The notes under the pieces are model-generated. The model had not been told where the DNA came from. It saw only the letters and a program-made list of their open reading frames with translations, and made no database searches. DNA of 64,000 bases. Origin: Paenibacillus silviterrae (lineage in GTDB: Bacteria; Bacillota; Bacilli; Paenibacillales; NBRC-103111). The translations under genes were made by a program, and so were the position numbers. The DNA lies in the NCBI RefSeq assembly GCF_030167925.1, contig NZ_JASKUT010000001.1:2790001-2854000 (forward strand), written 5' to 3'. Shown piece by piece: positions 35,326 through 43,438 of this stretch (its first letter is position 1; every line of letters starts with the position of its first letter).

Positions 35326-35856
35326 TTACTTTTGAGCGATCAGCTTCATAACCTGAATCGCCTTCTCTTTATTTGGAGCGTTCACCGGAATAAACGCAAT
35401 CAAATCCTTGCCGTTCAGATTCGTTTCCTTGAACCATTTGGTTTCCTCGAGAGGGATGCCGTAGAGATGCTTCAGCTTCGTCCCGTTCTCTTCGATTTCC
35501 AGCACACCGCCGGGAAAATCCTCCGCCTTGGCGAGATCGTCCAGAACGACGTAACCTCCCTGTTGGCCGATCGCCTTAAACTGCTCGGTCGGTACCACAA
35601 TCACTCCATTGTCTCCCGCCGCAATTTCAACAATCAGCTTCTCCATAGAGAACATCGGCGTCGTTAACACTCTCACGGTCGGCGTTTCGCCCAGTTTCCC
35701 ATGAAGCCATTGCTGCAGCTTATCGCCCACTTCGTTCGGGATACCCTTGGAGGACATCATGAATATCGCCACATCGGGCTTCGGACCGCCGCCGCAGCCG
35801 GCCAGCGCAAGCATAACCGTCATCAGCAGAGATACAAGAAGCAGCTTACCTTTCAC
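35326..35856 (-). CDS. Putative lipoprotein upstream of riboswitch
   Basis: 176 residues. Signal peptide with lipobox LALAGC at residues 16-21, then a Gly-Gly-Gly spacer. The rest (PDVAIFMMSSKGIPNEVGDKL, MEKLIVEIAAGDNGVIVVP) has an alternating alpha/beta pattern reminiscent of a small substrate-binding domain, but I do not recognise a family. It ends a few bases before the cobalamin riboswitch on the same strand. A link to corrinoid uptake is possible from position only. Confidence 0.75.
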   Translation of the reverse strand: MKGKLLLVSLLMTVMLALAGCGGGPKPDVAIFMMSSKGIPNEVGDKLQQWLHGKLGETPTVRVLTTPMFSMEKLIVEIAAGDNGVIVVPTEQFKAIGQQGGYVVLDDLAKAEDFPGGVLEIEENGTKLKHLYGIPLEETKWFKETNLNGKDLIAFIPVNAPNKEKAIQVMKLIAQK

Positions 35857-35961
35857 AGTTCTCTTCCCCTCCTACATCTTCTCTATCATTAGATGATAGC
35901 ATAGAACGGGGGCTGGTATCAAAGTAAGAAAATGTGAACCTTTGCGGAAGGCATGGCCGGC

Positions 35962-36720
35962 TTACGGCCATGCCTTCCGAATACGGGACGTGAAGTCCTC
36001 CCGCCTCTCCTCCAATTGCTTGTGCCTGTGTGCATTGGCGCCGGAAGGGTGCGGGAACCCGAGCAGACAACGCTCCCTGTCCACCACCCCGCGCTCGGCC
36101 AGCTCGGTAAGCACCTCGGATACCGCCTGACCCAGCGGCACCCATAGCTTCACCTTGTGAAGCCTTTTCAGCTCTGCCGGCAGCACCTCGTAAGCATACC
36201 GCTGCAAAAGCGCCGACCGCCCGACAGGAGGCTGGTGGCCGGTATAATTTACCCCCTTAACGAAAACCGGGTATTTGATCACCGCCGTCGTATGCAGCAG
36301 CTCCCGCCGTTCCCCGAATAATGATGCGGTCGAAGACAAGCCCATTGCGGTATGCATTCCGCACCGGTCGAGCAGCTGCACTACATTGCTGCGCATGGGT
36401 CCGGCCAGCCCGGCTGCTCTCTTGGCCCGCTCCTCCGCTTCACTCAGGGTAACCTTCCCGCTGCGCAGGTCATCCCGCACGGACCGGAAAGCAAGCTCCA
36501 TCTGCGTCCACCCCGGGGTGATGCCGATCAGCACAAGCTGCGCGACCTCATTTACCAGCTCGTTGTGCGGGGCGTAATACATCGTCAGCTCCCCCTCCTG
36601 CTCCAGCAGAAACTCGGGGACTAACAAATCCTCCTTCGTCAGCTTCCCCGTCTCCGGAAGTCGGCGAATCCGATCGGCATACGTTTCCAGTGACAATGAC
36701 TCCGCCTCGTTCCCCCGCAA
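35962..36720 (-). CDS. Uracil-DNA glycosylase superfamily-like protein
   Basis: 252 residues. The segment LVLIGITPGWTQMELAF and the late motif LLGFPHPSGANAHRH resemble motif A and the HPS motif of the UDG superfamily fold, spaced about 150 residues apart as in that family; YTGHQPPVG may hold a DNA contact loop. No typical catalytic Asp/Glu is obvious. The only start in frame before the conserved part is TTG 36720 (or TTG 36696), and the ribosome site is poor. It lies directly after the terminator of the Spo0E-like gene. Assignment is tentative. Confidence 0.6.
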   Translation of the reverse strand: MRGNEAESLSLETYADRIRRLPETGKLTKEDLLVPEFLLEQEGELTMYYAPHNELVNEVAQLVLIGITPGWTQMELAFRSVRDDLRSGKVTLSEAEERAKRAAGLAGPMRSNVVQLLDRCGMHTAMGLSSTASLFGERRELLHTTAVIKYPVFVKGVNYTGHQPPVGRSALLQRYAYEVLPAELKRLHKVKLWVPLGQAVSEVLTELAERGVVDRERCLLGFPHPSGANAHRHKQLEERREDFTSRIRKAWP

Positions 36721-36721
36721 A

Positions 36722-36751
36722 GAAAAAAGAACCGATGGTTCATCGGTCCTT
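36722..36751 (-). terminator. Terminator overlapping the end of the Spo0E-like gene
   Basis: On the minus strand AAGGACCGATG pairs with CATCGGTTCTT (one G-U pair) around AAC, followed by a T-rich tail. The stop codon of the gene is inside the hairpin. Confidence 0.8.
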
Positions 36752-37006
36752 CTTGTTCGCGTTCATATATTCGTTAATCTTTTTATCTAATATCATGCTG
36801 ATTTCGACGACCTTGTGTGAGGTAAGACTATAGCCTTCTTTCACGAGTCGCTCCATTTCCAGCCGCAAATTGTAAATATCGTCTTCCAAAGACAGGGTAG
36901 ATGAGGTGCGTTTTCTTTTACCAAAAACCCACTTGGCTTGATCTTCCTTCTCGCGAATCCATCCGATATTTAAATACTGGCGAAGCTGGTATTCCGGAAA
37001 AGCCAT
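36740..37006 (-). CDS. Spo0E-like aspartyl-phosphate phosphatase
   Basis: 88 residues. The C-terminal half IYNLRLEMERLVKEGYSLTSHKVVEISMILDKKINEYM matches the two-helix Spo0E family, including the SxxLD signature (SMILD) with the phosphatase Asp. Spo0E proteins dephosphorylate Spo0A~P and delay sporulation. An unusual N-terminal extension of about 43 residues (AFPEYQLRQYLNIGWIREKED) precedes the domain. AGGGATG before the ATG is a fair ribosome site. Single gene. Confidence 0.8.
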   Translation of the reverse strand: MAFPEYQLRQYLNIGWIREKEDQAKWVFGKRKRTSSTLSLEDDIYNLRLEMERLVKEGYSLTSHKVVEISMILDKKINEYMNANKKDR

Positions 37007-37139
37007 GACTGCATCCCTCCCACTGTAGCTTTAGAATCCTAAGCCCCATATATTTATCCCAAAAACTATTAATATATGAAACTTATATCATAAAGATACC
37101 AGTTTTTTAGAAGAATGGAAATGACTTTTTTTGTCGAAT

Positions 37140-38339
37140 TTACAGTTTTTTTAGGAAATTTCCGATCCGATCGATCGCTTCCGTCAGCTGATTGACCGAA
37201 TAGGCATAGGAGCAGCGAAGGAACCCTTCTCCCCCGAGTCCGAACACGTCACCGGGAACGGCTGCGACTTTCGCCTCATAAAGAAGCTTCGTTGCAAATT
37301 CCTCCGACGTCATGCCTGTAGACTTGATGCATGGGAAGGCGTAGAACGCGCCCTGCGGCTCATGGCATTCCAGCCCAATCTCCCGGAAGCCCTTAACCAC
37401 CAGCCGGCGACGCTGGTTATACGATTCCACCATGCGATCCTTCTCGTCCATGCCGTTCCTCAAAGCCTCCAGCGCCGCCACTTGCCCCATCGATGGGGCA
37501 CACATCACCGTATACTGGTGAATTTTCAGCATCGCCGACAAAATATCCTTATGCCCGCAAGCATAGCCCATCCGCCAGCCGGTCATGGCAAACGCCTTGG
37601 AGAAGCCGCTGACCAGAATCGTCCGGTCCTTCATGCCGGGGAGAGAAGCGAAGCTCACATGCTTCTGCTCGTAGGTGAGCTCGGCATAGATTTCATCGCT
37701 GATAACGATCAGATCGTGCTCCTCTACAAGCTTAGCGATCGGCACCCAGTCCTCATACGTCATGATGCCGCCTGTCGGATTGCTGGGGTAGCATAGAATC
37801 AACACCTTGGAACGAGGTGTAATCGCTGCTTTCAGGGATTCTGCGGTCAGCTTGAACTGATCCTTGGCAAAAGTTTCGATACCTACCGGCACACCGCCGC
37901 CAAGCCGGGTAATCGGACTGTAGGAAATGTAGCAGGGCTCTGGGACGAGAACCTCATCCCCCGGGGCAATCAAGGCGCGCAAAGCAAGATCGATCGCTTC
38001 ACTGCCGCCGACCGTGACCAGCACCTCATCGGAAGGCTCATACAGCAGCTGGAACGAATCGTACAAATATTCGGCAATGGCTTCACGCAGCTCCAGCATC
38101 CCCGCATTGGGCGTATACTTCGTGTTGCCCCGCTCGAGCGAATACACGCAGGCCTCCCGAACGTGCCACGGCGTGCTGAAATCCGGCTCCCCTACACCGA
38201 GGGAAATAATATCCTTGCTTGCGCTGACCAAGTCAAAAAATTTCCGAATGCCCGATGGCGGAATCGCCCTGGCGAGCGGGGCCAAGTAACCGGACATCGA
38301 TCTGGACGAGATACCTTGACTTTGTGTTTGCTCTAGCAT
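37140..38339 (-). CDS. Class I aminotransferase (PatA/AlaT-like)
   Basis: 399 residues. PLP lysine in SGFSKAFAMTGWRMGYA (about residue 247), with YPSNPTGG, SDEIYAEL and FLRCSYAYS all in place. Directly upstream is an Lrp/AsnC gene, the arrangement seen for B. subtilis alaR-alaT (yugG-yugH), where the enzyme makes alanine. That suggests alanine or a similar transaminase, but the exact substrate is inferred from context. Start ATG 38339. Confidence 0.88.
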   Translation of the reverse strand: MLEQTQSQGISSRSMSGYLAPLARAIPPSGIRKFFDLVSASKDIISLGVGEPDFSTPWHVREACVYSLERGNTKYTPNAGMLELREAIAEYLYDSFQLLYEPSDEVLVTVGGSEAIDLALRALIAPGDEVLVPEPCYISYSPITRLGGGVPVGIETFAKDQFKLTAESLKAAITPRSKVLILCYPSNPTGGIMTYEDWVPIAKLVEEHDLIVISDEIYAELTYEQKHVSFASLPGMKDRTILVSGFSKAFAMTGWRMGYACGHKDILSAMLKIHQYTVMCAPSMGQVAALEALRNGMDEKDRMVESYNQRRRLVVKGFREIGLECHEPQGAFYAFPCIKSTGMTSEEFATKLLYEAKVAAVPGDVFGLGGEGFLRCSYAYSVNQLTEAIDRIGNFLKKL

Positions 38340-38354
38340 GTTATCAAGCTTCCT

Positions 38355-38846
38355 TTACGGTGAGATGAGGAGCCGGCGGTCGTCCTCGTGGTCCTCGAAG
38401 GTGATGCCGTCCTGTTTATATTTTTTCAAAATAAAGTGCGTCTTGGTGGAAAGCACCCGGTCGATCGGGGACAGCCTATTGGATACGAAGGAAGCGACTT
38501 CCTTCAGCGTCTTCCCTTCAATCTCGACGAGCAGGTCATAAGCGCCGGACATCAAATAGACCGATTTCACTTCCGGATATAAATAAATGCGCTCCGCAAT
38601 GGCATCAAAGCCGCGGCCGCGCTCTGGGGTTATCTGCACTTCGATCAGGGCGGTGACCTTCTCATTATCCACCTTGGCCCAGTTGACGACGGTAGCGTAT
38701 TTGACGATTACGTTCGCTTCCTCCAGCTCGGCAATCGCTTCCGCCACTTCCGCCTCGGACGCCCCGAGCATTGTTGCGATAAGTGCAGGGGTACGACGCG
38801 CGTCTTCCTTCAGCAGCTCAATAATCTTCATCTTAAATTGTTCCAT
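38355..38846 (-). CDS. Lrp/AsnC family regulator (AlaR-like)
   Basis: 163 residues: N-terminal winged helix (IIELLKEDARRTPALIATMLGASEAEVAEAIAELEEANVIV) and C-terminal RAM ligand domain (VTALIEVQITPERGRGFDAIAERI ... YLMSGAYDLLVEIEGKTL). Such proteins sense amino acids as octamers. It is followed after 15 bases by the aminotransferase, its likely target. Start ATG 38846. Confidence 0.93.
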   Translation of the reverse strand: MEQFKMKIIELLKEDARRTPALIATMLGASEAEVAEAIAELEEANVIVKYATVVNWAKVDNEKVTALIEVQITPERGRGFDAIAERIYLYPEVKSVYLMSGAYDLLVEIEGKTLKEVASFVSNRLSPIDRVLSTKTHFILKKYKQDGITFEDHEDDRRLLISP

Positions 38847-38969
38847 CGTCTGATACGCTCCTTTGGTAAATTACTTGGAACTGCAAGCTTCGGATCCCAA
38901 AGCTTATTCCTACATATTACACCCTGCAGCCTGTCTTTGGCAAAAAAAAATTAAACGGCTCCCCCAGCG

Positions 38970-39008
38970 AAAAAAGTCCTTCACTCCGGGCCCGGGGCAA
39001 AGGACTTT
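38970..39008 (-). terminator. Terminator of short GNAT gene
   Basis: AAAGTCCTT (38973-38981) pairs with AAGGACTTT (39000-39008), with an inner CCGGG/CCCGG stem; the A run to the left gives the U tail on the minus strand. Confidence 0.8.
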
Positions 39009-39029
39009 GCATAGTATATGATTTACGGC

Positions 39030-39320
39030 CTAAACCTTTAATGATCTAATTTGAAGCAGTCTTCTCATATTCTCTTCGATCTCGCGTCCCTTATAGTTCG
39101 GGGATACGGCAAATTCGAGCTCGGAAGCTGCTTCTCCCCTCGCAACCAGCCGTCCCAGGGCAACCAGCTGCTCCTGATCATAAGCGGCAATGACATGCGG
39201 GCTCTCTTTATAGATATCATATGGTGCTGCATCTGCAGGAACATCCGATTCGGAAATGGATTGGATCAGCCGCTGAAATTGCTCAGGGGCCGGCAGCTCA
39301 TTATGCAGTGCAATTTTCAT
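39030..39320 (-). CDS. Short GNAT-like protein
   Basis: 96 residues from ATG 39320. The C-terminal part VALGRLVARGEAASELEFAVSPNYKGREIEENMRRLLQIRSL resembles the central strands and acetyl-CoA loop of GNAT proteins (YKGREIE in place of R/Q-x-x-G-x-G/A), but the domain is about half the normal length and lacks the C-terminal strands. It may be a minimal or decayed acetyltransferase. Ends with a good terminator, so it is probably expressed. Confidence 0.6.
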   Translation of the reverse strand: MKIALHNELPAPEQFQRLIQSISESDVPADAAPYDIYKESPHVIAAYDQEQLVALGRLVARGEAASELEFAVSPNYKGREIEENMRRLLQIRSLKV

Positions 39321-39464
39321 GCTTTTTCCACGCTCCAATGTACATAATGTCATTTAGGATTACATTTATTATTATACATTTAGTTGTATATTTATGCAAC
39401 ATGTCCGATATTATTTTTCCAACTTTTTTTGATGCCCCAAAGGAAAGGAGACGGCTGAACGGAC

Positions 39465-39499
39465 AAAAGCCTCAGAGCGCCGTTCACTCTGAGGCTTTT
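39465..39499 (-). terminator. Terminator after MFS gene
   Basis: AAAAGCCTCAGAG (39465-39477) pairs with CTCTGAGGCTTTT (39487-39499); symmetrical, but on the minus strand it follows the MFS stop directly. Confidence 0.85.
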
Positions 39500-39506
39500 C
39501 ATTAGG

Positions 39507-40823
39507 TTACCCTGCTTCTGCCCGCTTCCGCGCGTGCACCTTCCTCATGAAGAACCAGGCTGCAAGCGGCGAGCTTCCGATGAAGAGCAGCAGCCAGTTC
39601 ATGGCCGCCGGCGCCTTCACCCAAGCGATGAAGATGAGGAACACGGCCGTACCGAGCAGTCTGCCGGCATTCAAAGCGAGCTCCCGCATGACCACGTATT
39701 CCTCGCGGCGCTTCACGCTTTCCTCATCGCTGCCGATCAGGTCGAACACCGAGGAGGTCATAGGAATCGAGAACAGCGGGAAGAACAAGGCCACTCCAAT
39801 CCCGAAGGTCAGCAGCGTCCAATAATTGACCTTCCAGAAGAAGGGCAATATCACGATAACCATCGCCGCCGACCCGATGAGCATGGCCACCTTCCTGTGC
39901 TGCGGCTTCAGCACCCGACCGATGATCATAAAGCTGATTAAAGCCACCGCCGAGGTGATAAGGGAGAAGTTGCCCAGACTCATCTCGCTGCCCGTGTGAA
40001 CGTACACCAGCAACGCGATCATAAACCCGAATACTCCTTCCCGAACCCCTTGCGCCACCAGCGCCAGACCGACCGTCCGCCAAGCCGTATCCTTCTTTTG
40101 CAGGCAGGTCCAGGTATGCAGCCATGCATACCTGCCCTCCGATTTCCTTTTTTTCAAGAAGAAGCTGATAATGACTCCAATGACAAACACACTGAGCGAG
40201 ATGGTAAAAATCAGACGATAACCGTTTGCCGCCTGCATATGCACGATCAAGTAGCCGGATACCCATGGCGCCACCATCCCTGCCCCTGAACCCAACAGAC
40301 CGGCCCATCCGTTGAACCGGTCCCGATTGTCCGGATCCGTCACTTCGAAATAGACTACGTTAAAGGCAAGCCAGAAAAATCCGGACGCTAAGCCCTGTAC
40401 CACGCCCAGAATCAAGTAATTGTCGGCAGCCTTGTCCCCAAACCACAGCACCAGCAAATAGAACAAGGCCGAAACCGCAACGCCGGCGCGCAGACAGTTC
40501 ATTTTGTTATGCTCCTTAACCCACTTGCCCGCAATCCAAAACGTGAAGGCCATCGTCAAGTGATGGATTAGCGTGAACCAGCCAATGACGGCAAAATCAT
40601 GTCTTGCCTTCCAAAGGTATACGTTGACGAAGGTACCGGATAAAGCATTGGCCACAGCACACAAGCCATGCACAGTTAACAGCAGCCGGGATTGGCCGTC
40701 GAGCGGATGATTATCTTTAGCCGGTTTTTCTTCCTTCTTGTCTACCTGAAGCCATTCATGCTTACTTTTGTTTTCCTGAATCCATTTATGAGGAAAATGC
40801 TTCGTTGACGAATCGGAATGCAT
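39507..40823 (-). CDS. MFS transporter
   Basis: 438 residues with about 12 hydrophobic segments. A ~45-residue charged N-terminal tail (KHEWLQVDKKEEKPAKDNH) precedes the first helix; the central loop (KKRKSEGRYAWLHTWTCLQKKDTAWR) falls between helices 6 and 7. Motif-A-like residues are weak. Its place beside the AraC regulator and sugar ABC transporter hints at sugar or drug efflux, but the substrate is unknown. Confidence 0.88.
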   Translation of the reverse strand: MHSDSSTKHFPHKWIQENKSKHEWLQVDKKEEKPAKDNHPLDGQSRLLLTVHGLCAVANALSGTFVNVYLWKARHDFAVIGWFTLIHHLTMAFTFWIAGKWVKEHNKMNCLRAGVAVSALFYLLVLWFGDKAADNYLILGVVQGLASGFFWLAFNVVYFEVTDPDNRDRFNGWAGLLGSGAGMVAPWVSGYLIVHMQAANGYRLIFTISLSVFVIGVIISFFLKKRKSEGRYAWLHTWTCLQKKDTAWRTVGLALVAQGVREGVFGFMIALLVYVHTGSEMSLGNFSLITSAVALISFMIIGRVLKPQHRKVAMLIGSAAMVIVILPFFWKVNYWTLLTFGIGVALFFPLFSIPMTSSVFDLIGSDEESVKRREEYVVMRELALNAGRLLGTAVFLIFIAWVKAPAAMNWLLLFIGSSPLAAWFFMRKVHARKRAEAG

Positions 40824-40911
40824 GCGCTCTCACCTTATCTATGTAATGTCTTAGTTAAGCTACCCAAAAGCGCAAAAATCATGTCCGACAAGAATAATAT
40901 CCCAGCAAATT

Positions 40912-43245
40912 CTAGTTATCCTGATGCAAATCACGGTACTGCAAAGGTGTAATCCCTTCATATCTTTTGAAAATCCGATGAAAATACGTCGGCTGGTAGC
41001 TCACGCTTCCCGCCACATCGTTAATCCTCATATCGGTTTCGCGGAGCAGCTCTTTAGCCTTTTCCATACGCCTGTTCGTTACGAAATCAATGAAATTGAC
41101 GCCGGTAATTTGTTTAAACACTCGGCTGAGCGTGTAGGGACTTGTATTGAATTGATCGGCGCACCATTCAAGGGATAAGTCGGGACTCATATAATGCTCG
41201 CTTATTAGCATGATCGTCTTCTCGGCCATCTGCTTCAAATGATAATCTTGCTTGCTGATCAGCTCATGAACAAAAGGGCCGACGACTTTGCTTCGGAACC
41301 AGCGAAGAATATCCTCCGGCTCGTTGCAGGCACCGAGTTGTTCATACAAATTCACGCCCTCAAATAGCTTCATCGGATTCATCCCCGCATGCAGCATGGC
41401 ATGAAGCAGACTGCCCAGCAGCTGCATCATCCCCTGCTGCAAAACAAGCTTCGCCGCTCCATCCTGCGTCAGCTCCTTAAGGAAGCGCTCGATAAGCTGG
41501 GCCGCCTCCTCCTCAGACCCAATGCGGACGGCGTTGATGATCTCCGTTTCCAGCGCGAAGGGGTATCGGAATTCTAATGCCGAGTTGCTTTTGCCAATCC
41601 GTTCGGAATCGATGATCTGGCTCTCCGAGCTAAGGTCCGCGTAGCTCAGCGCATGACGCGCTTCCTCGAATTGCATTGGGCTATGCTTCACGTTAGGAAC
41701 AGGCTTGCTGATCGCAATGGTCATGCGCATCTTGAGCACACGGCCGACGGATTGAATCCATTCCTCTCCCATCCGGTTCAGGGTAGTCTGCTGCTCCTTC
41801 ACGGTCATCTCTTCCGGAAAAGCTACCAGCAGCCCAATCGTCAGGTCATGAAAGTTCAGAAGCTGAAACGAGAGCGAATCGGACAGCTCCGTTACAATGT
41901 TCGCCGCGGCGAAGGTAACGAGGCTCTCATCGCCATGCTTGAACCGCCCCACTTGACTGGAAAATCCGCCAAGCTGAATCAGCACGGCGACGAATTGCTT
42001 GCCCTCCGTCTCCCAGCCGTAATGCAGCAGACGTTCCTTGATATCCTTCTCCGTCATGGAGAACAAATGTCCCTGTACCAGCTGCAGCATGAAGCCTTCG
42101 CGCATTTGCGGCAGCTGTGTCTTCAGCCGGCCCTGCAGCGTCTCCCGCTCGTTCGTCAGATCCTGCCACTGCCGCTCGATCTGCTCAAACTCATCCCGGT
42201 GACCCTCTTCCTTCGGCAGCAGCCGGACAAGCTTGCCTATCGGCGTATACAACCGGTAGGAAGCGCCGAGAGACAGCAGCAGCGCCAGGATGAAGCCGAT
42301 TCCGCTGATCGACAGAATCAGCTTGGAGATGAACAGCACCGGTGCGGTGACGGCCGTCAAGGGAGCGGCGGATACGTAGGTCCACTCCTCGCCGATACGT
42401 GCCAGCTTGCCGACGGACACGGAATATGTCGCGCCGTTATAGTCAAAAAGAAACGAACCGGCCTTTTGCCGGCCGCTGGTTATCGCCTCCCTTAGAGCCA
42501 GCTCAAGTCCGCTCTGCTGCTGCGCATCTTGAACAATGAATCGCTCCCCTCCTGCCGACAGCAGGAAGGTGGTGCCGTCGCTATAAGGCGTCAAGGTTTG
42601 CAGCAGCTTATTCAGCTTCGCCTTGTCGACCGTGGTAATGATATACCCGAGGGGCTCCGTGCTCCCTCCCGGCACCTTGTTCACCAATGCAAGGGACGGC
42701 TTGCCCCAGGTTTTTCCGTCGAATCGCTCGTAGTGCTCCGTCCAGAAGGCAAACTTGGTCTGCTGCAATAGAGCTTCAAAACGCTCACTTACCTTCGCAT
42801 TGCTGATATCCAAGTAAACATCCTTCTGAAAAATCAGCGGGTACGGATGCTTTAGATACAAATCTACCCTGGAGATCAATGGATGGGCCCCCTCCATGAT
42901 GAATAGCGTCCGATAAATGTCATGCACCTGCTGATAGTTATATACAAAGTCCAGCTCTTTCAGCTTGTTATCGAACTGCGCGTCAAACGCCCATTGGGTG
43001 AACAGCATTTCCATATAGGACAGCTGATCATCGATATTGCCCGCCCGCTGCTGAACCTGTTTTTCATGAAGCTTTTGAAGCTCGCTTTCGACCTGATTTG
43101 TTGAGGCCCAGTAGATGATGCTGCCCGTAATCATGCCCGGGATACAGGTGACCAGCAGAAACAAGGCTAGGCTCCTCCAGAAAAAACGTTTGGAGCGCCT
43201 GCTTTCCAGTCCTATTCTTAGCCAGCTTCTTAGGGTCTGCAGCAT
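40912..43245 (-). CDS. Membrane-anchored AraC family regulator (YesN/Lpl-type)
   Basis: 777 residues. A first membrane helix (about residues 24-46, LALFLLVTCIPGMITGSIIYW), an extracellular sensing region of ~250 residues, a second helix (about 302-325, ISGIGFILALLLSLGASY), a cytoplasmic linker and a C-terminal AraC double HTH (LSLEWCADQFNTSPYTLSRVFKQITG and INDVAGSVSYQPTYFHRIFKRY). Such proteins in Paenibacillus sense extracellular sugars and activate nearby Lpl-type transporters. A shared motif at the transporter and hydrolase promoters (47016-47128 and 50520-50573) is the probable binding site. The regulator lies directly downstream of the transporter genes. Confidence 0.92.
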   Translation of the reverse strand: MLQTLRSWLRIGLESRRSKRFFWRSLALFLLVTCIPGMITGSIIYWASTNQVESELQKLHEKQVQQRAGNIDDQLSYMEMLFTQWAFDAQFDNKLKELDFVYNYQQVHDIYRTLFIMEGAHPLISRVDLYLKHPYPLIFQKDVYLDISNAKVSERFEALLQQTKFAFWTEHYERFDGKTWGKPSLALVNKVPGGSTEPLGYIITTVDKAKLNKLLQTLTPYSDGTTFLLSAGGERFIVQDAQQQSGLELALREAITSGRQKAGSFLFDYNGATYSVSVGKLARIGEEWTYVSAAPLTAVTAPVLFISKLILSISGIGFILALLLSLGASYRLYTPIGKLVRLLPKEEGHRDEFEQIERQWQDLTNERETLQGRLKTQLPQMREGFMLQLVQGHLFSMTEKDIKERLLHYGWETEGKQFVAVLIQLGGFSSQVGRFKHGDESLVTFAAANIVTELSDSLSFQLLNFHDLTIGLLVAFPEEMTVKEQQTTLNRMGEEWIQSVGRVLKMRMTIAISKPVPNVKHSPMQFEEARHALSYADLSSESQIIDSERIGKSNSALEFRYPFALETEIINAVRIGSEEEAAQLIERFLKELTQDGAAKLVLQQGMMQLLGSLLHAMLHAGMNPMKLFEGVNLYEQLGACNEPEDILRWFRSKVVGPFVHELISKQDYHLKQMAEKTIMLISEHYMSPDLSLEWCADQFNTSPYTLSRVFKQITGVNFIDFVTNRRMEKAKELLRETDMRINDVAGSVSYQPTYFHRIFKRYEGITPLQYRDLHQDN

Positions 43246-43364
43246 GTGGTGTCCTCCGTTTCATTGCTGTTGTGCCCTGCCCGAGGGGGAAGGCTTAGCT
43301 TCATGATGAAGACATGTCCGCCCCTTGTCAACGCTAACCGGCAGATTCCTTGGTATAATACGCA

Positions 43365-43398
43365 GGCCGGAGACAGATCTTGAGATCCGCCTCCGGCC
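43365..43398. repeat. Inverted repeat after solute-binding gene
   Basis: GGCCGGAG (43365-43372) pairs with CTCCGGCC (43391-43398), with GATC/GATC inside the loop. No U run follows, so it may protect the 3' end or slow readthrough into the AraC gene. Confidence 0.4.
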
Positions 43399-43438
43399 AA
43401 TACCTGCCGCTTCTTGAGATTCTAGCTGTTTGCTCTTA

